Shown here one piece after another: positions 36,336 through 44,673 of a stretch of DNA of 58,836 nt; position 1 is the stretch's first letter; each line of letters starts with the position of its first letter. Both the position numbers and the translations under genes were made by a program. The notes beneath the pieces are model-generated. The model made no database searches. It saw only the letters and a program-made list of their open reading frames with translations, and was not told where the DNA came from. Source of the stretch: Endomicrobiales bacterium (GTDB lineage: Bacteria; Elusimicrobiota; Endomicrobiia; Endomicrobiales; JALOBY01); assembly GCA_023228045.1 (NCBI GenBank), contig JALOBY010000009.1:1-58836 (forward strand), read 5' to 3'.

Positions 36336-37838
36336 ATGATTAAGGTTTTTGAAGTATCTAAATCATACGGCGACCAGGTTTTGTTTGATGAATTAAGTTT
36401 TAATGTAAACAAAGGCGAAAAAATTGGACTTGTCGGCAGAAACGGGCACGGTAAAAGTACCATTTTTCAAATGATATTGGGCAATGTTGAACCCGATAGT
36501 GGAAGCATTACGGCGCCTAAAAATTACCGCATAGGCCACCTTGAACAACACATACACTTTACTCAACCGACTGCTTTAGAAGAAGGCGCTCTTGGTTTGC
36601 CGCATGGCGAAGAGTACGACACATGGAAAGTTGAAAAAATACTTTTCGGGCTCGGTTTTACCGAAGAGGATATGGATAAAAACCCAAATGAATTTTCTGG
36701 CGGGTACCAAATCCGCCTAAATCTGGCAAAGCTGCTTGTTTCTAACCCTGATATGTTAATGCTTGATGAACCAAACAACTATTTAGACATTGTTGCCATT
36801 CGTTGGTTAGAAGAGTTTTTAAAAAGTTGGCGTGGCGAGGCAATACTAATAACCCACGATAGAAGTTTTATGGACAGGGTTGTAACTCATACAGTAGCCA
36901 TACACCGCACTAAAGCAAAAAAAATTGAAGGCGATACAGAAAAGCTTTATACACAAATAAACCAGGAAGAAGAAATATACGAAAAAACCCGTTTAAACGA
37001 ACAAAAAAAGCGCCGTCAGGTGGAATTGTTTATAGCCAAATTTAAAGCAAAAGCAAGTTTTGCAAGCCGTGCCAACTCAAGGGTAAAAATGCTTGAAAAA
37101 CAAGGGGAAATGAAAGAGCTTGAAACTATTAAAGACCTTGATTTGTACTTTAACAGCGCGCATTTCGCGGCAGACCAGATGATGTCGGCAAACGAAATTT
37201 CATTCTCATACAACGGCAAAGAACCTTACCTAATAAAAGATTTCTCTTTAGTAATAGAAAAAAAAGACCGTATATGCATAATTGGTAAAAACGGTAAAGG
37301 TAAATCAACACTTTTAAAGTTGCTTGCCGGCGAGCTAACCCCAATTAGCGGAATTATAAAAAAACACTCGTTATTGCAAGAGGGATATTTTGGACAAACA
37401 AATAAATTAGACCTCAATAATGATTACACAGTCCTTGAAGAAATAAAAAGCACCGATAAAAAGTGCCTTGAAAGCACTGCCCGCTCAATAGCCGGCGGGT
37501 TAATGTTCCCTGGTGACGATGCCCTTAAAAAAATAAGGGTTTTATCAGGCGGCGAAAAGAGCAGGGTCTTGCTCGGTAAAATACTTGTTAAGCCAACTCA
37601 CCTGCTGTTTTTAGACGAACCAACAAACCACTTAGATATGCAATCGTGCGATTCTTTAATAGAGGCAATAGATGATTTTGAAGGTTCTGTTGTAATGGTA
37701 ACCCATAACGAAATGCATTTAAGAAGCGTAGCCACAAAACTTGTTATATTTGATAACGATAAAGTAACCATATACAAAGGCGGTTATGACGACTTCCTCA
37801 GAGACATCGGCTGGTCAGATGAAGCCAATAATGCATAA
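36336..37838 (+). CDS. ABC-F family ATPase
   Basis: This 500-residue protein has two ABC domains in one chain and no membrane segments. Walker A motifs are GRNGHGKST and GKNGKGKST; signatures are FSGGYQIRLNLAKLL and LSGGEKSRVLLGKIL; Walker B regions are MLMLDEPNNYLD and LLFLDEPTNHLD. The inter-domain linker is basic and helical, with KKRRQVELFIAKFKAKA. ABC-F proteins act on the ribosome (EttA, Uup, resistance types); the subfamily cannot be decided by eye. It is the last core gene before the accessory island. Confidence 0.92.
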   Translation: MIKVFEVSKSYGDQVLFDELSFNVNKGEKIGLVGRNGHGKSTIFQMILGNVEPDSGSITAPKNYRIGHLEQHIHFTQPTALEEGALGLPHGEEYDTWKVEKILFGLGFTEEDMDKNPNEFSGGYQIRLNLAKLLVSNPDMLMLDEPNNYLDIVAIRWLEEFLKSWRGEAILITHDRSFMDRVVTHTVAIHRTKAKKIEGDTEKLYTQINQEEEIYEKTRLNEQKKRRQVELFIAKFKAKASFASRANSRVKMLEKQGEMKELETIKDLDLYFNSAHFAADQMMSANEISFSYNGKEPYLIKDFSLVIEKKDRICIIGKNGKGKSTLLKLLAGELTPISGIIKKHSLLQEGYFGQTNKLDLNNDYTVLEEIKSTDKKCLESTARSIAGGLMFPGDDALKKIRVLSGGEKSRVLLGKILVKPTHLLFLDEPTNHLDMQSCDSLIEAIDDFEGSVVMVTHNEMHLRSVATKLVIFDNDKVTIYKGGYDDFLRDIGWSDEANNA

Positions 37839-37854
37839 TATTATGGTTTGTGTC

Positions 37855-38130
37855 ATCCAGAATCTGATTTAATTGTCATCTCGATTAGCGAAGCGAATCA
37901 GTCCTTGGCTAGACCTCGCCAAAGGCGGGGAGAGATCTTTCAGTTTTTGTCTGTCATTCCCGCGAAAGCGGGAATCTATTAAAATATTGGTTGATGATTA
38001 GAATGTTTTATAGGTAAAATCAACCCGAATTTATTTGTTTGTCATCTCGAATCTCGCCAAAGGCGGAGAGAGATCTTTCAGTAATTCCGAATCGAAATCA
38101 GTATGTCGGGAATTCCGACACACTGGTTCT
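37855..38130. repeat. Palindromic repeat cluster at the left edge of the island
   Basis: This gap holds at least three elements and no gene. There is a GTCATCTCGATT...CTCGCCAAAGGCGGGGAGAGATCTTTCAG copy, a GTCATTCCCGC-GAAA-GCGGGAATC hairpin (37951-37977 region), and a second GTCATCTCGAATCTCGCCAAAGGCGGAGAGAGATC copy (38041-38078). A TATAAT at 38210 may serve the next gene but no -35 is evident. Confidence 0.65.
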
Positions 38131-38254
38131 GACAATATAAAGTACGATGTTAAATACTACAGTCCATTGAATTGTAAGATGGAATCCATAAAGCCGTTTA
38201 ATAAATAAGTATAATGCATACTGAAATTACGATGTAAAGAAATGAGGAAAGATT

Positions 38255-39613
38255 ATGAAAACAACTGATTTGCAATTACTTATTGCCGAAGGCGAAGGGT
38301 TAACTATAGAATTTAAAGAAAAATATACCTCAAAAATTGACAGAGATATTGTTGCTTTGGCAAATAGCAAAGGTGGTTCTGTTCTTCTTGGAGTTAATGA
38401 TTCATGTAAAATCACTGGTGAAAAACTTACCAATCAAATGAAAGCCGAAATATTGTCCCTTGCCAGAAACTGTGACCCTCATATCACAATCCCAAGAATT
38501 TACAATATTGACAATGTTGTAGTGATAGAAGTTCCTGAGGGTGAAGAGAAACCATACAGTTGCTCTTCAGGGTATTTTCGCAGGCTCGATGCGGCAACTC
38601 AGAAAATGACACAGAAGGAAGTCGGTCTTTATTTTAAAAACTCTAATATGGTTTCATACGAAGAACAATTCTGCCGCGATATTACATGGGACGACATCTC
38701 AATAGAGAAAATTCAAACATATTTCCATGAAGCAGGGATAAACGCCGAAAAAATTAACCCACATGATATTCTCATAAGCCTTAACCTTGCTACAAAAGCC
38801 AGCATAAAGAATGCAGGTGTACTTTTCTTTGCGCAAAAACCCCGTCGTTATATCATTCAGTGTGAAACAATTCTTGTATCCTTTAAAGGCACGAATCGTG
38901 TAGATATCATTGATCGCAAAGATGTACAAGATGATCTGTGGACACAATACCAAGAAGCAATGATATTCTTAAAAAGACATTTGAGTATCAGAACGGAAAT
39001 CAAAGGTATGGATAGAAAAGATTATTACGAGATTCCACTTGAAGCACTCCGCGAAGCAGTGGCAAATGCTCTCATTCATCGTGACTACAGTGTACGAGGA
39101 ACAAGTATAATGGTTGAAGTTCACGAAGATCGTGTTATAATAAAAAACCCTGGTGGTTTCCCAAATGGAATGAGCAAGGAGAAATTAGGTTCTCTTTCAG
39201 TCAGACGCAACGAACTTATCGCTGATATATTTGCCCGTATGCACAGAGTTGAGCGTATGGGTTCAGGGTTCAAACGCATTAAGGAAAGTATGGAAAAGGC
39301 TGGACTTCCGTTCCCAAAGATTTCAAGTGATGAATTTTTTATTATAGAGTTTGAACGACCTAAAAAGACTGTTGAATTTGTTACAAAAAGTACCCAGAAA
39401 AGTACCCAGAAAAGTACCCAGAAAATACTTGAAATAATCCGAAACAATAGTTTTGTTACTAGAACAAAACTCGCTCAACAAATAGGTTTAAGCGAAAGTG
39501 GTGTCAAAAAACAATTAAGTAAATTACAGAAAGAAAATATTTTAAAAAGAGTCGGTCCAGACAAAGGCGGGCACTGGGAACTTGTGGAATTAAAACCTGA
39601 CACCAAAAGATAA
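38255..39613 (+). CDS. AlbA_2/HATPase_c_4 DNA-binding regulator
   Basis: This is a 452-residue protein of the type often annotated as RecG-like transcriptional regulator. The N-terminal AlbA_2 (Schlafen-related) domain, about residues 10-130, shows EGLTIEFKEKY and ALANSKGGSVLLGVND. The HATPase_c_4 domain (about 255-370) shows REAVANALIHRDYSVRG and RMGSGFKRIKESM. A C-terminal winged helix (about 395-445) is TKLAQQIGLSESGVKKQL. Between the last two lies a three-copy STQK repeat. A clear ATG after AATGAGGAAAG starts it. Members sit in mobile and defence islands; molecular function is unclear. Confidence 0.85.
   Translation: MKTTDLQLLIAEGEGLTIEFKEKYTSKIDRDIVALANSKGGSVLLGVNDSCKITGEKLTNQMKAEILSLARNCDPHITIPRIYNIDNVVVIEVPEGEEKPYSCSSGYFRRLDAATQKMTQKEVGLYFKNSNMVSYEEQFCRDITWDDISIEKIQTYFHEAGINAEKINPHDILISLNLATKASIKNAGVLFFAQKPRRYIIQCETILVSFKGTNRVDIIDRKDVQDDLWTQYQEAMIFLKRHLSIRTEIKGMDRKDYYEIPLEALREAVANALIHRDYSVRGTSIMVEVHEDRVIIKNPGGFPNGMSKEKLGSLSVRRNELIADIFARMHRVERMGSGFKRIKESMEKAGLPFPKISSDEFFIIEFERPKKTVEFVTKSTQKSTQKSTQKILEIIRNNSFVTRTKLAQQIGLSESGVKKQLSKLQKENILKRVGPDKGGHWELVELKPDTKR
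39386..39421 (+). repeat. In-frame 12-bp tandem repeat (x3)
   Basis: Three identical copies of AAAAGTACCCAG run from 39386 to 39421 inside the AlbA/HATPase gene and encode STQK three times. The unit is a multiple of three, so copy-number change would alter linker length without shifting the frame. Confidence 0.9.
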
Positions 39614-39704
39614 TGAGTTGGTTACAAAATGTAACCAACTGAAATTAGTGTTTTTATCATTCCCGAGTGTCTTTATCGGGAATCTATTAAAATCGTATCA
39701 AAAA

Positions 39705-39842
39705 GCAATATGCAAATAATACATATTGCAAATTCATAGCTGAGCTTAATCAAAAATTAACTGTTGCAAAAATGCAATAGTTCAAACTGATGTAAAATAA
39801 AAGTTACAAAAAAATCAGTATGTGCAAAATTTGCACATACTG
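39705..39842. promoter_or_regulatory. Three inverted repeats in the fic upstream region
   Basis: Three palindromes fill the region before fic. GCAATATG/CATATTGC has a 9-base spacer (39705-39729). AACTGTTGCA/TGCAATAGTT has a 4-base spacer and one mismatch (39759-39782). A near-perfect 27-base palindrome (39816-39842) has CAGTATGTGCAAA arms around one base. A TGTAAAAT -10-like element is at 39791-39798, so the last palindrome covers the expected transcription start and leader. All three share TTGCA/TGCAA cores, which suggests one repressor family. Confidence 0.6.
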
Positions 39843-39860
39843 TTCCAAAGAGGTTCTAAA

Positions 39861-40916
39861 ATGAAAACAAAATTTAATCCAAAATTCACCATAACGCCAA
39901 AGATTAATAAAACACTTATAGAAATTGAACGAGTTCGTGGTTTTCTTGATGCAGTAAAACTCAAAGAGGACTGGGTCACCGATATGCAGCAAAAAGCGTT
40001 GATTCTTGAATCCCATCATTCAACACATATTGAGGGTACAGCACTAAGTATTGAACAGTCTCAAAACATTTTAGAAGGTAAAAAAGTAAATGATGTTAAT
40101 CGTGACGATAAAAATGAGCTACTAAATTACAAGCAAGCAATGGATTTTATTTCACGCTATTTAGGAAAAGACGACTCTTTTAGTGAAGGATTGATAAGGG
40201 AAATTCATAAGCTACTTGTAAAAAATGTGCGTGGCGGATATGCTGACCCTGGAAACTACCGCAAAATACAGAACTATGTTGTAAATTCTCAAACCAAAGA
40301 AGTGGTATATACTCCGCCGAATCCATTTGATGTGCCAATGTTAATGAAAGAATTTGTTGACTGGGTAAATATGTCTGGAGAAATTTCACCAATCCTCATT
40401 GCGGGTATCGTTCAGTTTCAGTTTGTTCATATCCATCCATTTATTGATGGCAATGGGCGAACTGCTCGTCTATTATCAACACTTGTCCTTTATAAAACCG
40501 GATACGATTTTAAGCGACTTTTTACTATTTCAGAATATTACGATAGAGACCGCCCTCTATATTACAAGGCAATTCAATCTGTGCGAAACAACAACATGAA
40601 TATGACATATTGGCTCGAATACTTTGTTGCGGGTTTGCATTCTCAAATGGAAGAGATTAGACAAAAAGGTGCACAGTTGATAAAGATGGATACTTCTCTA
40701 CAAAAGATAAAGAAACTTGGGTTGAACGAACGACAGGAAAAAGCAGTAAAATATATTCTGAAAACTGGTAAAATCAGTGTCAATGAATATCGGAAAATGG
40801 CTTCATGTGTTCGTAGAACAGCACAGCGTGATATTGATGACTTAATAAATAAAAAGATAGCAAAAGCTGTTAGAAAAACTCTGACCGATCCAACAAAACA
40901 CATTGTTTTACTGTGA
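39861..40916 (+). CDS. Fic-domain AMP-transferase family protein
   Basis: This is a 351-residue class II-type Fic protein. The catalytic motif HPFIDGNGRTAR (His near residue 192) is intact. The auto-inhibitory helix motif (S/T)xxxE(G/N) appears N-terminally as STHIEG (Ser near 54, Glu 58), whose Glu blocks ATP positioning in homologues. The C-terminus is a winged helix (EKAVKYILKTGKISVNEYRKMA, then TAQRDIDDLI). The frame is open from 39822, but that ATG lies inside the palindrome; the ATG at 39861 follows AGAGG. DNA-binding by its own C-terminus could explain the upstream palindromes. The target protein is unknown. Confidence 0.88.
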   Translation: MKTKFNPKFTITPKINKTLIEIERVRGFLDAVKLKEDWVTDMQQKALILESHHSTHIEGTALSIEQSQNILEGKKVNDVNRDDKNELLNYKQAMDFISRYLGKDDSFSEGLIREIHKLLVKNVRGGYADPGNYRKIQNYVVNSQTKEVVYTPPNPFDVPMLMKEFVDWVNMSGEISPILIAGIVQFQFVHIHPFIDGNGRTARLLSTLVLYKTGYDFKRLFTISEYYDRDRPLYYKAIQSVRNNNMNMTYWLEYFVAGLHSQMEEIRQKGAQLIKMDTSLQKIKKLGLNERQEKAVKYILKTGKISVNEYRKMASCVRRTAQRDIDDLINKKIAKAVRKTLTDPTKHIVLL

Positions 40917-40954
40917 CACACTACTGTGACATTTTACTGTGACATCGGTTCAAA
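40908..40954 (+). repeat. 13-bp tandem triplication at the fic 3' end
   Basis: CTGTGACA recurs three times at exact 13-base spacing (CTGTGACACACTA, CTGTGACATTTTA, CTGTGACATCG). The first copy contains the fic stop codon TGA. It looks like local slippage or a duplicated short site. Confidence 0.7.
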
Positions 40955-41054
40955 ATATTTGGTATATTAACCAGATAAAAATTGGTTGTAAAAAGTGGTG
41001 ATAAATTTACCATACATAAAACGATTCAACCAATGTTGTATGGTAAGAGCAGTG

Positions 41055-41130
41055 CTGTCATTCCCGCGAAAGCGGGAATCCATAAAGTCGTGCTGGGGAA
41101 TAAGTAAAGCTGCGTCCTCCAAAGCTATTT
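41055..41130 (+). repeat. 76-bp perfect direct repeat, copy 1
   Basis: These 76 bases are identical to 41303-41378. They begin with the ATTCCCGC-GAAA-GCGGGAAT hairpin and end with GCGTCCTCCAAAGCTATTT. Immediately after the identity ends, copy 1 continues into a different, GC-richer hairpin (CCTTCCG...CGAAGG, to about 41173), whereas copy 2 continues into the ATCAATA hairpin. Confidence 0.9.
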
Positions 41131-41179
41131 ATCCTTCCGTAGCGTTCCGCGAAGGAGGAGCGTCGGAGGATAAGTTGTA

Positions 41180-41302
41180 AACCTCGCCAATGTTTCACTG
41201 GCGGGCCTGACACCAGAATCTTGGTGGGTAATCTGTCTCTGTGTCATCTCGAATCTCGCCAAAGGCGGAAGAGATCTTTCAGTTTTTGTTTGTCCTTAAG
41301 GT
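41180..41302 (+). repeat. Mixed palindromic repeats
   Basis: This contains ACCTCGCCAA...TGGCGGGCCTGACACC (41181-41214), the complement of elements at 49.6 and 51.6 kb. A GTCATCTCGAATCTCGCCAAAGGCGG...GATCTTTCAG element follows (about 41243-41282). No gene is seen. Confidence 0.65.
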
Positions 41303-41490
41303 CTGTCATTCCCGCGAAAGCGGGAATCCATAAAGTCGTGCTGGGGAATAAGTAAAGCTGCGTCCTCCAAAGCTATTTCATCAATACAGCGAATAGCTGT
41401 GTTTATTGATGAAATGTCAGCGCAGGAGGGCAAGTAAAGCCTGACACCAAAATAAAGCAGTAATAAGTAAAGCAAGTAAAGCCTGACACC
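41303..41490 (+). repeat. 76-bp direct repeat copy 2 joined to hairpin unit A
   Basis: The 76-bp repeat (41303-41378) runs into a 41-base hairpin at 41375-41415, with arms ATTTCATCAATA and TATTGATGAAAT and an inner CAGC/GCTG stem closed by GAATA. After it come GTCAGCGCAGGAGGGCAAGTAAAGC and GCCTGACACC (41439-41448 and again 41481-41490). The same unit occurs in the opposite orientation at 49.7, 49.9, 50.0 and 51.7 kb. The remainder of the gap to 41836 holds another GCAAACGGCGGGATAATCGGG-type element (to about 41630) and a leader for the restriction gene. Confidence 0.8.
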
Positions 41491-41656
41491 AGAATACTTT
41501 AAAAGAATATCTGATGTGTTAAAAGGTTTTAACAAATTCGGAGTGTCTAGGATGTCGTAACATCTGCCATTCTGTAGCTTTAGCGTAGGATGGCCTGTCC
41601 CGCAAACGGCGGGATAATCGGGAATTCATAAAAAATTACAAATATAAATATAATAT

Positions 41657-41687
41657 TTGAACAGATTTTGTGTGAAAATAGTATAAT
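41657..41687 (+). promoter_or_regulatory. Candidate promoter of the restriction-modification genes
   Basis: TTGAAC (41657-41662), a 19-base spacer and TATAAT (41682-41687) lie about 150 bases before the endonuclease gene. The spacer is long. The leader contains a strong AAAAAGGAGG (41743-41752) with no start codon at the right distance, which hints at a lost small upstream gene. Confidence 0.35.
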
Positions 41688-41836
41688 CAATTGTCAAAGT
41701 TACTTGCCATGCCCATGATTGCTAAATATAGTTGTTAAAATTAAAAAGGAGGTAATAATTACATAAGAACACTAACCAAAATTGCCACGGTTTTTGAGGT
41801 TTGTGTTAAGAATTTAATACAGTAATTAAATAATTT

Positions 41837-42655
41837 ATGACACAAAACACATTAAATAAAAAGGAAGCGATAAAATCAATTGTCCATGCTTCAGTTGAAT
41901 CGTTTGCCGTAGGTTTCCAAGGCAGGCATGAGGGTGAATTACAGGATCCCGAAGGTACCTTGAATATGAAAATTCACAATGTCTTTATTGCTGTTCTTGG
42001 ACCAGAAATACAATACTACACTGCTCTTGTGCGTTCGCTTGATAGCTCATTGGGTAATATGTTAGAAAAAATGGCAATTAATATTGCGAAATTATTTTAT
42101 GATGTTAAGCAAAATGTTGAAGGACCTCTTAGTCTTAAACAAACTCAAGATATGGCGGAATTGTTAGAAAAATACAAACGCAGAGAAATAACTCCACCAA
42201 CAGCAAATGATTATCAATTTTTGCGTGTAAAACCTACTGAACAATCCCTTGTAACCAAAAGACATGACAGTGACTATTATTTAATTGACAGATTAACTGG
42301 TGAAAATTTCTTGATTGAGTTAAAAATAGGCGGTGATCTTGACAATAAAAAAGCTCGATCAGAAAAAGAAGCTCTATTAGAGCAATTTGCAATTCTGTCA
42401 AACACTTTGCCAAAAGGAATGAGAATAAAGATATTTTTTGCAACCGCTTATAATCGTTTTGGTGAGGGTAAACCATGGCGACAAGAGCGTGTCCGTCAGT
42501 TTTTTGCAGATGATGAACTTTTGATTGGAAAGGATTTTTGGGATTTTGTATGCAAGGCTGATGATGGATACAACATTGTTCTTGAGGCCTATAAAGAAAA
42601 AGCTGACTTTATTAAAAGCGCGCTAGATTCAATTAAAAAGACTTATCTAGGATAA
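41837..42655 (+). CDS. Type II restriction endonuclease, TdeIII-like
   Basis: This is a 272-residue predicted restriction enzyme. The core SDYYLIDRLTGENFLIELK provides a PD-(D/E)xK-type acidic pair plus ELK. It is followed by IGGDLDNKKARSEKEALLEQ and RFGEGKPWRQERV, DELLIGKDFWDFV, a pattern I associate with the TdeIII family. Two DNA methyltransferase genes follow directly, the first three bases after the stop, as expected for a complete R-M operon. TdeIII itself recognises GGNCC, but specificity should not be transferred because the partner methylases look adenine-specific. The ATG lacks a good ribosome-binding site. Confidence 0.7.
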   Translation: MTQNTLNKKEAIKSIVHASVESFAVGFQGRHEGELQDPEGTLNMKIHNVFIAVLGPEIQYYTALVRSLDSSLGNMLEKMAINIAKLFYDVKQNVEGPLSLKQTQDMAELLEKYKRREITPPTANDYQFLRVKPTEQSLVTKRHDSDYYLIDRLTGENFLIELKIGGDLDNKKARSEKEALLEQFAILSNTLPKGMRIKIFFATAYNRFGEGKPWRQERVRQFFADDELLIGKDFWDFVCKADDGYNIVLEAYKEKADFIKSALDSIKKTYLG

Positions 42656-42658
42656 TTT

Positions 42659-43789
42659 ATGCACCCACTCATTAAATGGCCTGGCGGAAAATCAAAAGAG
42701 TATGAACAGATAAAAAGTCTCATACCAAATTTTTCTCGTTACATCGAACCATTTTTTGGTGGTGGTGCTATTTTTTTCAATCTCAAATCAGACAAAGCAG
42801 TCATCAATGATATTTGTGAAGAATTAATTGAGTTCTATCGTTTTATCAAAGGTGAAAATAATAAAACAGAATTTAAGCAGTGTTTGTATGATTATGTAGA
42901 TAATTGGGAAAAGATACCAAGGTATTTAAAAATATTTGAGAATGATTTATTTAATCTTTACGGTGAATATAAGGCAGATAAAAGGACAGAGCAAGGAGTA
43001 AAGGAAATTATTACGCACAAACTAAAAGCCAAGGAAGATCAATTCAATGGTCTATTTTCAAAATATTTTGCCCTTGACCCGAATAATTTGTTCGAAGAAA
43101 TTATAAAAAATTTAATTTCGAAAATGAAACGAACAAAACAAATTGAAAAAGAACGAGGAGCATTGCCAAAAGGCGATTTGCATAAAAATATAGAAACTGC
43201 ATTTAGGAGTGGTTTTTATATGCATTTCCGAGATGTTATGAATAAAAATGGAACGAAATATAAAACCTCGCTTGCAAAAAAAATAGCAAATTACTATTTC
43301 ATACGAGAGTTCTGTTACGGCGCAATGTTTAGGTTTAGCTATAGGGGGTATTTTAATATACCTTATGGTGGGATTGCATATAACCAAAAAGATTTTAGAA
43401 AAAAAGTTGATTATATTTTCAGTGATGAAGTTGAAAAAGTATTCAAGAATACAAAAATTCTAAATAGTGATTTTGAAGAGATACTTACCAATAAAAATTT
43501 GACAGGAAAAGATTTTATTTTTCTTGACCCACCATATGACACTGATTTCAGCAATTATGAAAAGAAAGATTTTGATAAAAAAGATCAAGAACGATTAGCA
43601 AATTGTTTGTATAAAACTAAGGCAAAGTTTATCTTGATTATTAAAAAAACGCCATTTATTCATGATCTTTATTCAAAAAGAGTGGGAATAATAATTGATA
43701 GTTTTGAAAAAAAATATCTTTACAATATGAAAGGTCGTAACGATAGAAATGTTGAACATCTTATTATTTATAATTACAAATTATGCTAG
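42659..43789 (+). CDS. D12-class (alpha) N6-adenine DNA methyltransferase
   Basis: This 376-residue protein is of the Dam/DpnM type. The N-terminal IKWPGGKSKE and AdoMet motif FFGGGAIFF (about 33-43) come first, and the catalytic motif DPPYDTDF (about 289-296) comes late, the alpha-class order. An unusually long insert (about 65-185) lies between them and may contribute to target recognition. It overlaps the second methyltransferase by seven bases. It would protect one strand or site of the cognate endonuclease. Confidence 0.88.
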   Translation: MHPLIKWPGGKSKEYEQIKSLIPNFSRYIEPFFGGGAIFFNLKSDKAVINDICEELIEFYRFIKGENNKTEFKQCLYDYVDNWEKIPRYLKIFENDLFNLYGEYKADKRTEQGVKEIITHKLKAKEDQFNGLFSKYFALDPNNLFEEIIKNLISKMKRTKQIEKERGALPKGDLHKNIETAFRSGFYMHFRDVMNKNGTKYKTSLAKKIANYYFIREFCYGAMFRFSYRGYFNIPYGGIAYNQKDFRKKVDYIFSDEVEKVFKNTKILNSDFEEILTNKNLTGKDFIFLDPPYDTDFSNYEKKDFDKKDQERLANCLYKTKAKFILIIKKTPFIHDLYSKRVGIIIDSFEKKYLYNMKGRNDRNVEHLIIYNYKLC

Positions 43790-44568
43790 AAAATGAGAAT
43801 AAAATTATTCATGGTGATTCCATTGACGAGTTAAAGAAATTCCCGGATAGTACTTTTGATCTCATTTTTGCTGATCCACCATACTATTTACAATTACCAA
43901 AAGGGAAAAGACTAAAACGAGCTGATGGTTCAGAAATTATACCTGTTGACGATGAGTGGGATAGTTTTGAGAGTTATGAAGAATATGATATTTTTACCCT
44001 AAATTGGCTTAAAGAATGCCAAAGAGTCCTAAAACCAACAGGGACAATTTGGGTTATTGGAATGTATCACAATATTTTTCGTGTTGGAAAAATTATGCAA
44101 GACCTTGGCATTTGGTTTTTGAATGATGTCATTTGGGTAAAAATTGGGGCATTGCCGAACCTTAATTGTCGGAGATTTACAAATAATCATGAAACTTTGA
44201 TTTGGGCTGTTAAAGATAAAAAATCCAAAGGATATACTTTTAATTATCAGCTTTTAAAAAAACTAAATGGAAACAAACAGATGAAAGATACTGATTGGAC
44301 TTTTTCTATTTGTCGCGGAAATGAGAGAGAACGAAATGAAAGTGGTGTAAAGTCACACCCTACACAAAAACCACTTAAACTTATTCAGCAGGTATTATTG
44401 TCTGCAAGCAACAAAGGTGATTTGATCCTCGATCCTTTTATGGGAAGTGGAACAACGGCAGTTGTTGCCACTGCCCTAGGTCGTAGGTGGATTGGAATTG
44501 AGAAAGAATGGAAATATATTAGAGTTGCCGAAAAGAGATTAAAAGACTATATACAAAGTAAAAAATAA
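43783..44568 (+). CDS. Beta-class DNA methyltransferase
   Basis: This 261-residue enzyme has the motif order reversed relative to its neighbour. The catalytic FADPPYYL is near residue 29 and the AdoMet motif LDPFMGSGTTAVVA near 216, with HPTQKPLKL before it. DPPY predicts an amino-methyltransferase acting on adenine N6 (or cytosine N4). The pairing of a D12-class and a beta-class enzyme resembles the dpnM/dpnA pair of DpnII or systems with asymmetric targets. Confidence 0.88.
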   Translation: MLENENKIIHGDSIDELKKFPDSTFDLIFADPPYYLQLPKGKRLKRADGSEIIPVDDEWDSFESYEEYDIFTLNWLKECQRVLKPTGTIWVIGMYHNIFRVGKIMQDLGIWFLNDVIWVKIGALPNLNCRRFTNNHETLIWAVKDKKSKGYTFNYQLLKKLNGNKQMKDTDWTFSICRGNERERNESGVKSHPTQKPLKLIQQVLLSASNKGDLILDPFMGSGTTAVVATALGRRWIGIEKEWKYIRVAEKRLKDYIQSKK

Positions 44569-44570
44569 TT

Positions 44571-44673
44571 ATGATTATTACAGAATCACAACTCGAAACA
44601 TGGTCGCACAAGGTGCAATTACCACCGCCAATCCAATAGCTGAGTTCCGCATCAGTCCCGCGACCTGGCACAA
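44571..44673 (+). pseudogene. Fragment of a nucleotidyltransferase-like gene N-terminus
   Basis: ATG at 44571 opens MIITESQLETWSHK. A one-base shift then gives GAITTANPIAEF. Together this resembles the 'ITEAQLETWSHQGA' start of a family of nucleotidyltransferase-like proteins often found in defence loci. The frame is then lost and the sequence runs into the hsdS remnant. The attribution is from memory of the motif and is tentative. Confidence 0.4.

Noticed and set aside
40995..41535. Open frames on both strands between fic and the restriction gene
   Set aside because: They run through the 76-bp repeats and palindromes, share the repeat sequence, and have no family resemblance or start signals.
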